A stretch of 11,080 nucleotides of DNA from JAHEFT01 sp964443145 (lineage in GTDB: Bacteria; Pseudomonadota; Gammaproteobacteria; Xanthomonadales; SZUA-36): contig CAYUBS010000099.1 in NCBI GenBank assembly GCA_964443145.1, forward strand, positions 1-11,080, written 5' to 3'. How positions within the stretch are numbered: position 1 is the stretch's first letter; the number at the start of each line of letters is the position of its first letter. Below are positions 6,402 to 11,080 of the stretch, piece after piece. The notes beneath the pieces were generated by a model. The model worked only from the letters and a program-made list of their open reading frames with translations. It did no database searches and was not told the DNA's origin. A program made the position numbers and the translations under genes.

Positions 6402-7438
6402 TCCAGCCAGTCGGTTACTGAAATCCCGATGCCCAGGCGGTTCACCTTGTTGTTGTAATCGATCAGGCTCTCACCGTAGCCGTAAAAATACTGTACGTAA
6501 CCCTTCAGGTAAGGATAGTTAAGTATCGGGAAGCTCCAGCTGAGCTCGACGGCGCCCCGGTCGAAACCACTTTCCAACTGGTTGCGCAGCATGGTGCTGA
6601 ATACGTGGCCGTTGCGGCCGTATACCAGGCGGACCTCGCCGTGGCCCAGGTAGTCATCGATATCAGGGTTGTCACTCTTGTCTTTGTCTGTTGAAACCCA
6701 TATCCAGGGTTTGGCCGCAAAAGCCCAGTTGCCGCGCTCAAAAAGAAAGGAGGCGTATAAGCGGTTCCAACTGCGTGACAACCCCCCTGCTCTGCCATTG
6801 GACTGATGAACAAAACCAAGGGCATTAACCGAGTTGGTCATGCCCCAGATGTGCCAGTCATTTCGAAATTGCACCCAGATTTCAGGTTCGTGGTTGGTTT
6901 CCCGAAACGGTTCTGAATTTTCCGAGTTGTACATCTGCCAGAATGAACGATTGGTGTAGGCGCCGTAAATATCCATCCGGTTATTGAACAGACCAACGGC
7001 CAGCGGCACCTTCAGACTGATCTGGAATTGGCTCTCTACGTCCTCGGTTCCAAATTCAGGCTTACCCAATGGGTCCTTGTTTAGCTCCGGACCCCAGTTT
7101 TCCCAGTTATAGGCTGCCACCAGGAAATAATTGGGCCTGTGCGCCAGAATACTAAATGGACTGGCCGCCACCGCGCGTTCTGCAGCCAGCCGCTTCTCCA
7201 CCGCGCTTTCCGGTTCCGCGGCGGCCTGCTGCGGAGCCTGGCTTTCCGGCTCAGCAACGGGGCTGCACTGCGTGCGGATCTCAGCCAGGGTCATCGTGTC
7301 GTCTGCGGTTTCGGCCAGGCGGAGCACGCAAGCCTGGTCCAGCCCGGCATCTGCCGCAAGAACAGAACCAGCCACCATCAGCAACCCGAACAGACCAACC
7401 AGCGTGGCCACCTTGCGGCAGCCGGACTCAGCAATCAT
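6398..7438 (-). CDS. pldA: Outer-membrane phospholipase A (OMPLA)
   Basis: A 346-residue outer-membrane phospholipase A1. It hydrolyses phospholipids that reach the outer leaflet, helping keep outer-membrane asymmetry. The catalytic triad is present as H211-x-S213-NG and N225 (SRSWNRLY), matching E. coli H142, S144 and N156 with a constant offset of 69. The calcium-site residues also match: S175 (SEPFRETN), R216 and S221. The strand motif YGYGESLIDYN (319-329) near the end is characteristic. A signal peptide ends near SVLA|AD (about 28). Between it and the barrel (starting about 103) lies a 65-residue extension absent from E. coli PldA. It has two cysteines, C37 and C58, then a Pro/Glu/Ala linker with AEPES twice (62-66 and 74-78). 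Its ATG overlaps the stop of the upstream AsmA-like gene (ATGA, 7435-7438). Confidence 0.95.
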   Translation of the reverse strand: MIAESGCRKVATLVGLFGLLMVAGSVLAADAGLDQACVLRLAETADDTMTLAEIRTQCSPVAEPESQAPQQAAAEPESAVEKRLAAERAVAASPFSILAHRPNYFLVAAYNWENWGPELNKDPLGKPEFGTEDVESQFQISLKVPLAVGLFNNRMDIYGAYTNRSFWQMYNSENSEPFRETNHEPEIWVQFRNDWHIWGMTNSVNALGFVHQSNGRAGGLSRSWNRLYASFLFERGNWAFAAKPWIWVSTDKDKSDNPDIDDYLGHGEVRLVYGRNGHVFSTMLRNQLESGFDRGAVELSWSFPILNYPYLKGYVQYFYGYGESLIDYNNKVNRLGIGISVTDWLD

Positions 7439-8211
7439 TCATTCCCGCCATCCTCACCATCACCTGCATCTTCATCTTCATCTTTATCATCACCTCCAAA
7501 CAGCTCTTTGAACCTGGAGCTGACTTTGATCTCGGCTTTGTCCAGGTGTTTTCTGGCCTGGGCCTTCAGTAATTCGATGGCTGCAGCCTTGGTGACCTCG
7601 GACAGAATCTCATTTGCAATCACGTTGGAGACTTCTGTCGGCGTACCTTTGAGGTCATTCAATTCAACCGCACCGATCTTGATGTCGGAGTAGTGATCGA
7701 GAGATTCTGATTCAAATGCCGCACGGGACTCACTCATCCTGAAATGGCGAACCACTATGATTTTTTCCTCTTTGGCAGGCTCCTCCTGACCATCAGCGTC
7801 GGCGTCTGATGCCGGCTCGGAGCTGGATTCCGTCTTTTGAAGAGCGGCCATCAAATCAGTGAAGTTCGTCTTACCTCCCTTCTCTTCGATCACAATATCC
7901 GGACTGTCAATTACCATCCGCTTGATGTCGAAATTCGCGTAATCAACTGCAGCCTCAATGCCATTCAGGCTGATGGCATTCTTATTTTTGTATCCGGGCG
8001 GGTTAGCTACGGTCACGCTGGAAATGTTCAGTGAACCATCCTTAATATTGGTTTCCACAGACCCCACAGATACCCGGGTGCCCAGCGACGAGGAACTGGA
8101 TGCCTCGATCTGCCTCCTGATCATATTGTCCATGTAAAAGTTGGTGTAATACCAGACGCCCCCACCAACGACCAGCAGTAAAATAAACAAAGTGACCATA
8201 ATTTTTTTCAT
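7435..8211 (-). CDS. AsmA-like membrane-anchored protein upstream of pldA
   Basis: A 258-residue protein with one N-terminal membrane helix (about 4-22) and a periplasmic domain. Residues about 45-120 (VGSVETNIKDGSLNISS, ANPPGY, then alternating short strands with VDSPDI-like turns) resemble the repeated strand segments of AsmA/DUF748-type proteins. It is far shorter than AsmA, TamB or YhdP, so at best it is a small relative. An acidic Ser/Asp/Glu linker (127-149) and a very acidic tail (about 241-258) flank a second segment with a helical stretch (about 195-225). A GGAG about 8 bases upstream supports ATG at 8211. Larger AsmA-family proteins move phospholipid to the outer membrane. The 4-bp overlap with pldA suggests the two act on a common lipid process or that this protein assists PldA, which is inference. 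The fold call is moderate. Confidence 0.75.
   Translation of the reverse strand: MKKIMVTLFILLLVVGGGVWYYTNFYMDNMIRRQIEASSSSSLGTRVSVGSVETNIKDGSLNISSVTVANPPGYKNKNAISLNGIEAAVDYANFDIKRMVIDSPDIVIEEKGGKTNFTDLMAALQKTESSSEPASDADADGQEEPAKEEKIIVVRHFRMSESRAAFESESLDHYSDIKIGAVELNDLKGTPTEVSNVIANEILSEVTKAAAIELLKAQARKHLDKAEIKVSSRFKELFGGDDKDEDEDAGDGEDGGNE
7467..7484. repeat. Three tandem hexamers (CATCTT) encoding Asp/Glu in the acidic tail
   Basis: CATCTT occurs three times without interruption, inside a longer low-complexity stretch (about 7455-7496). On the coding strand it gives alternating Asp and Glu codons in the last 20 residues of the AsmA-like protein. Copy-number change by slippage would stay in frame and alter only the length of the acidic tail. 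Confidence 0.75.
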
Positions 8212-8276
8212 AACAGGCTCCAGGATGTTCCGGATTAACTAAAGACTCCCCCCTACCAGTTCCGCAAGGATACAAT
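8212..8276. promoter_or_regulatory. Divergent control region between AsmA-like/pldA operon and ubiEJB
   Basis: This 65-bp gap between divergent start codons should contain the leftward promoter for the AsmA-like/pldA pair and possibly a rightward promoter for the ubiquinone operon. It includes the strong ubiE ribosome binding site AAGGAT (8266-8271, 5 bases before ATG) and the GGAG for the leftward gene. I see no convincing -35/-10 pair in either direction. Confidence 0.4.
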
Positions 8277-9032
8277 ATGCCGATGAATGAAGAGAAAACA
8301 ACGCACTTCGGCTACCAGGAAGTCGCTGTAGAAGAAAAGGCCGGCAAAGTTCGGGAAGTATTCGATTCCGTCGCCGATAGCTATGACCTGATGAACGACC
8401 TGATGTCCCTTGGCGTTCATCGTCTCTGGAAGCGTGATTTCGCCGCCAACAGCGGTATCGGCCTGGGTGACCGGGTGCTCGACCTGGCCGGCGGCACCGG
8501 TGACATTGCAGCGCTGTTAAGCAAACGTGTCGGCTCCAATGGCCACGTGGTGTTAAGCGACATTAACGAAGCCATGCTCAACGTTGGCCGTCAACGCCTT
8601 GAAGACCAGGGTATCGTCGGCAATATCCAATACGCGATCGCCAATGCAGAATACCTGCCCTTCGAAAGCAGTGAGTTTGATGCCGTAACCATCGCATTCG
8701 GCCTGCGCAATGTGACCAATAAGGACGCTGCGCTGAGCGAAATGCACCGGGTACTCAAGCCGGGCGGAAAGGCCATGATCCTGGAGTTTTCACAAGTCCA
8801 GGCAGAACCCCTGAAAGCCGTTTACGATGCCTGGTCCTTCGGGGCATTGCCCAGGCTGGGCAAGCTGATTGCCGGCGATGAGGACAGCTACCGCTACCTG
8901 GCCGAAAGCATCAGGCAGCACCCGCCGCAGGAGGAGCTGGCCCGGATGATGGGAGAAGCCGGCTTTGAGCAAGTGCGCTACCGCAACCTGACCGGCGGAA
9001 TTGTAGCCATACACAGCGGAGTACGTGCCTGA
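8277..9032 (+). CDS. ubiE: Ubiquinone/menaquinone C-methyltransferase UbiE
   Basis: A 251-residue S-adenosylmethionine-dependent methyltransferase that adds the C-methyl group to the benzoquinol ring in ubiquinone synthesis, and to demethylmenaquinol where menaquinone is made. Visible UbiE signatures are FDSVADSYDLMNDLMSLGVHR (30-50, split across two helices), SAM motif I VLDLAGGTGD (67-76), the acidic SDINEAML (94-101), IAFGLRN (139-145), RVLKPGG (158-164) and DSYRYLAESI (203-212). Length and domain order are normal. The ATG at 8277 has AAGGAT 5 bases upstream; a second ATG two codons later is less well spaced. ubiJ follows after 2 bp. The protein is part of the soluble/peripheral Ubi complex in E. 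coli, with UbiJ as a scaffold. Confidence 0.97.
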   Translation: MPMNEEKTTHFGYQEVAVEEKAGKVREVFDSVADSYDLMNDLMSLGVHRLWKRDFAANSGIGLGDRVLDLAGGTGDIAALLSKRVGSNGHVVLSDINEAMLNVGRQRLEDQGIVGNIQYAIANAEYLPFESSEFDAVTIAFGLRNVTNKDAALSEMHRVLKPGGKAMILEFSQVQAEPLKAVYDAWSFGALPRLGKLIAGDEDSYRYLAESIRQHPPQEELARMMGEAGFEQVRYRNLTGGIVAIHSGVRA

Positions 9033-9034
9033 CC

Positions 9035-9664
9035 ATGCCTGAATACAAGACACCTCTTCCCGGAATCCTGGCAGCGATGCTGGAATCTGCCATCAACCGT
9101 TTGCTGGACCTGGATGACGATACGCCGGACCGGCTGGAACGGCTGGAAGGCAGGATGCTGGAACTCGATCTCGAAGGCGTTGGGATCACGCTCTTTTTTG
9201 CGTTCAATGGCCGGCAGGTTGAAGTCGGGACGCGCTCCCTGCATGAGCCGGACACGGTGATCAGCGGATCTCCGGTCGCCCTGTTCGCCATGGCCGTGCC
9301 GGATGGCATGAGCAGCTGGGGCACACCGGAATCGCGCGTAACCATCACCGGGGACGCCAACCTGGCTCGTGATCTGGAACGATTGTTTTCCCAGCTCGAC
9401 CCCGACTGGGAAGGCCGGCTTTCACGAATTTTTGGTGATGTCTGGGGCCACCAGGTGGCCGCCGGCTTACGTGCCGGTGCTGAACAGGCCCGCGATACCG
9501 CCGGGAATGCCGGTGAAATGATCAGTGAATACATGCAGCAAGCTAACAGCCCGGTGGTGGGTCGTGATGATGTCGTCGAATTCTCCGAGGCCGTAGAAGA
9601 AAGCCGGGAGTGGGCCAACGCGCTGGAAGCCAGGATCGCAGGCATGGAAGACCCCGCCGAATGA
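9035..9664 (+). CDS. ubiJ: Ubiquinone biosynthesis accessory factor UbiJ
   Basis: A 209-residue SCP2-domain protein, close to the usual length of about 200. UbiJ binds ubiquinone-pathway lipids and, with UbiK, organises the Ubi enzyme complex; it is non-catalytic. The SCP2-like part covers about residues 15-115: an N-terminal helix containing ESAINRLLDLD, strands around LELDLEGVGITLFFAF, then DTVISGSPVALFAMAV, and a GDANLARDLERLFSQLD segment. The C-terminal half has a helical segment (about 128-165) and a charged terminal helix (about 180-206) suited to coiled-coil contact. Divergence at sequence level is typical, so the call rests on both the fold pattern and the position exactly between ubiE and ubiB. 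It begins 2 bp after ubiE, and its stop overlaps the ubiB start. Confidence 0.93.
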   Translation: MPEYKTPLPGILAAMLESAINRLLDLDDDTPDRLERLEGRMLELDLEGVGITLFFAFNGRQVEVGTRSLHEPDTVISGSPVALFAMAVPDGMSSWGTPESRVTITGDANLARDLERLFSQLDPDWEGRLSRIFGDVWGHQVAAGLRAGAEQARDTAGNAGEMISEYMQQANSPVVGRDDVVEFSEAVEESREWANALEARIAGMEDPAE

Positions 9665-11080
9665 TCCACACACTGCGCCAGTTTGCCCGCATGCTGAAGA
9701 TCAGCGTGATTCTGTCACGCTACCAGCTGGATGAGTTTCTCGAAGCTACCCACCTGTACCGCCCCATGCGATTGCTGCGCGCGATACCGCCCTGGCGCCA
9801 ACGTGATCTCTCAGACAAGCCCCGTGGGGAGCGCCTGCGACTGGCGCTGAACGAAATGGGGCCGATCTACGTCAAGTTCGGACAGATTATTTCAACCCGG
9901 CGTGACCTGGTCGCCCCGGATATCGCAGACGAACTGGCACTTCTGCAGGACCAGGTAACGCCCTTCCCTGGCACTGAAGCCCAGGCCATTGTTGAAAAGG
10001 CATTGAACAAGCCTGTTTCCGAGCTATTCGGGTCTTTTGATCTTGAACCGCTGGCATCGGCCTCCATCGCGCAAGTGCATGCAGCCACCCTGCCGGAGGG
10101 CCGGAAGGTAGTGGTAAAAGTAGTCCGCCCCGGCATCAACCGCTTGATTCGCCGCGACATTGACCTGTTGATGGCGATTGCACAGCTCGCGGAAAAGTAC
10201 TGGGAGAGCGGATCGAGGATCAGACCGACCGAGTTTGTCCGCGAGTTCGAGACCTTTATATTCGATGAGCTCGACATGACCCGAGAGGCATCAAACGCGT
10301 CCGCCCTGCGCAACAATTTTGCCGGCTCCAAAGAACTCTATGTTCCGGAAATCTACTGGCCGTACTGTAAAGAACGTGTGCTGGTGATGGAGCGTGTTTT
10401 CGGAATCCCGATCAGCGACGTGCAGCGTTTGAAGGAGGCCGGCGTTAACCTCGAGCGGCTCGCCAAGATGGGCATCCGGGTGTTTTACACGCAGGTTTTT
10501 CGCGACAACCTGTTCCACGCCGACATGCACCCGGGGAATATCCTGGTAGATGTGAGTGACCCGGAAAACGCCAGTTACATCGCGCTCGATTTCGGCATTG
10601 TCGCCAGCCTGACACCCAAGGATCTGTATTACATATCGGAAAACTTCCAGGCGCTGTTCAACCGCGACTACTTCCGCGTGGCACAGTTACATATTGATGC
10701 CGGTTGGGTTCCCCACGATACACGCGTGGACGAGCTGGAAGCGTCGGTCCGTGCTGTTGGCGAGCCCAGTTTCTCCAGGCCGCTGAATGAAATCTCGTTC
10801 GGCAACCTGATGCTCAAGCTGTTCCAGGTGGCCTACCGCTTCAAGCTGGATATCCAGCCGCAACTCATCATGCTGCAAAAAACCCTGCTGAATATAGAAG
10901 GGCTGGGGCGCGAGTTGTATCCGGAGCTGGACGTGCTGGCTACCTCCAAGCCGGAACTGGAACGCATATTGCGTGAGAAACACGGTATCGACCAGGCAAC
11001 AAGGGACTTGCGCGAGCGCCTGCCGGGCTGGCTCAGCCGGGCGCCGGACATGCCGGGACTGGTGTATGACTACCTGAAGC
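9661..11080 (+). CDS. ubiB: UbiB atypical kinase/ATPase, C-terminus beyond window
   Basis: An open frame from ATG at 9661 to the window end, giving 473 residues of a protein usually about 545 long. UbiB is an ABC1/ADCK/COQ8-type protein kinase-like ATPase needed for ubiquinone synthesis, thought to help extract or present lipid precursors at the inner membrane. Diagnostic elements are the K72-F-G-Q75 (KxGQ) motif in YVKFGQIISTRRDL, the Ala-rich nucleotide loop ASASIAQVH (132-140) that replaces the kinase Gly-rich loop, K153 in VVVKVVRPG, the FHADMHPGN catalytic loop (H286, D288, N293) and D310-F-G-I. The missing part should hold the C-terminal transmembrane helices. The start overlaps the ubiJ stop (ATGA, 9661-9664), implying coupled translation. 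Confidence 0.97.
   Translation, partial: MIHTLRQFARMLKISVILSRYQLDEFLEATHLYRPMRLLRAIPPWRQRDLSDKPRGERLRLALNEMGPIYVKFGQIISTRRDLVAPDIADELALLQDQVTPFPGTEAQAIVEKALNKPVSELFGSFDLEPLASASIAQVHAATLPEGRKVVVKVVRPGINRLIRRDIDLLMAIAQLAEKYWESGSRIRPTEFVREFETFIFDELDMTREASNASALRNNFAGSKELYVPEIYWPYCKERVLVMERVFGIPISDVQRLKEAGVNLERLAKMGIRVFYTQVFRDNLFHADMHPGNILVDVSDPENASYIALDFGIVASLTPKDLYYISENFQALFNRDYFRVAQLHIDAGWVPHDTRVDELEASVRAVGEPSFSRPLNEISFGNLMLKLFQVAYRFKLDIQPQLIMLQKTLLNIEGLGRELYPELDVLATSKPELERILREKHGIDQATRDLRERLPGWLSRAPDMPGLVYDYLK

Noticed and set aside
6601..6623. Imperfect palindrome (ATAC, GGCCG / CGGCC, GTAT) within pldA
   Set aside because: It has a 2-base bulge, a 3-base loop, no T-run and lies deep in a conserved coding region; most likely codon coincidence.
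8271..8276. TACAAT resembling a -10 box directly before the ubiE ATG
   Set aside because: A start site 6-8 bp downstream would fall inside the coding region and remove the good AAGGAT ribosome binding site, so it is more likely chance.
8911..9669. 252-codon minus-strand frame opposite ubiE/ubiJ
   Set aside because: Ser/Arg/Pro-rich low-information sequence typical of an antisense shadow; ubiJ is supported by position and fold pattern.

Overview
The window looks like a compact stretch of a gammaproteobacterial chromosome of moderately high GC content, and not from an enteric species. The best lineage marker is the ubiE-ubiJ-ubiB run at the right end, a gene order typical of Gammaproteobacteria. 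The outer-membrane phospholipase A (PldA) and the lipoprotein and signal-peptide genes confirm a Gram-negative envelope. I see no rRNA or tRNA gene, CRISPR array, insertion sequence, integrase or phage gene. Gaps between genes are at most 104 bp, and many neighbours overlap by 1 to 4 bp.

Left end (1-1888): the 5' part of an XdhC/CoxI-family gene runs leftward out of the window. Only 36 bp separate it from a divergent pyridoxal-phosphate (group II) amino acid decarboxylase on the plus strand.

Middle (1872-8211): two leftward operons concern the cell envelope. The first reads, in order of transcription, outer-membrane beta-barrel-like protein (5463-4600), exported endonuclease/exonuclease/phosphatase-fold hydrolase (4600-3716) and phospholipase-D/cardiolipin-synthase-like lipoprotein (3719-1872). 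Its members are joined by a 1-bp and a 4-bp stop/start overlap. The second is an AsmA-like inner-membrane-anchored protein (8211-7435) followed by PldA (7438-6398), joined by a 4-bp overlap. Between the two operons lies a plus-strand MOSC-domain gene (5568-6401), whose stop codon overlaps that of pldA. Together the minus-strand genes form a neighbourhood for phospholipid handling in the envelope: a surface phospholipase, a possible lipid-transfer protein, a PLD-type phosphatidyl transferase or hydrolase, and a secreted phosphodiesterase-fold enzyme.

Right end (8277-11080): the ubiquinone operon ubiE (C-methyltransferase), ubiJ (SCP2-type lipid-binding accessory factor) and ubiB (ABC1/ADCK atypical kinase). 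UbiB lacks its C-terminus because the window ends.

No unmistakably new system is present. The best candidate for something under-described is the fully exported barrel/EEP/PLD operon. It repeats the EEP-then-PLD order of E. coli ybhP-clsB, but with secretion signals and an outer-membrane-barrel partner. Its proximity to the AsmA-like/PldA pair adds to the interest.
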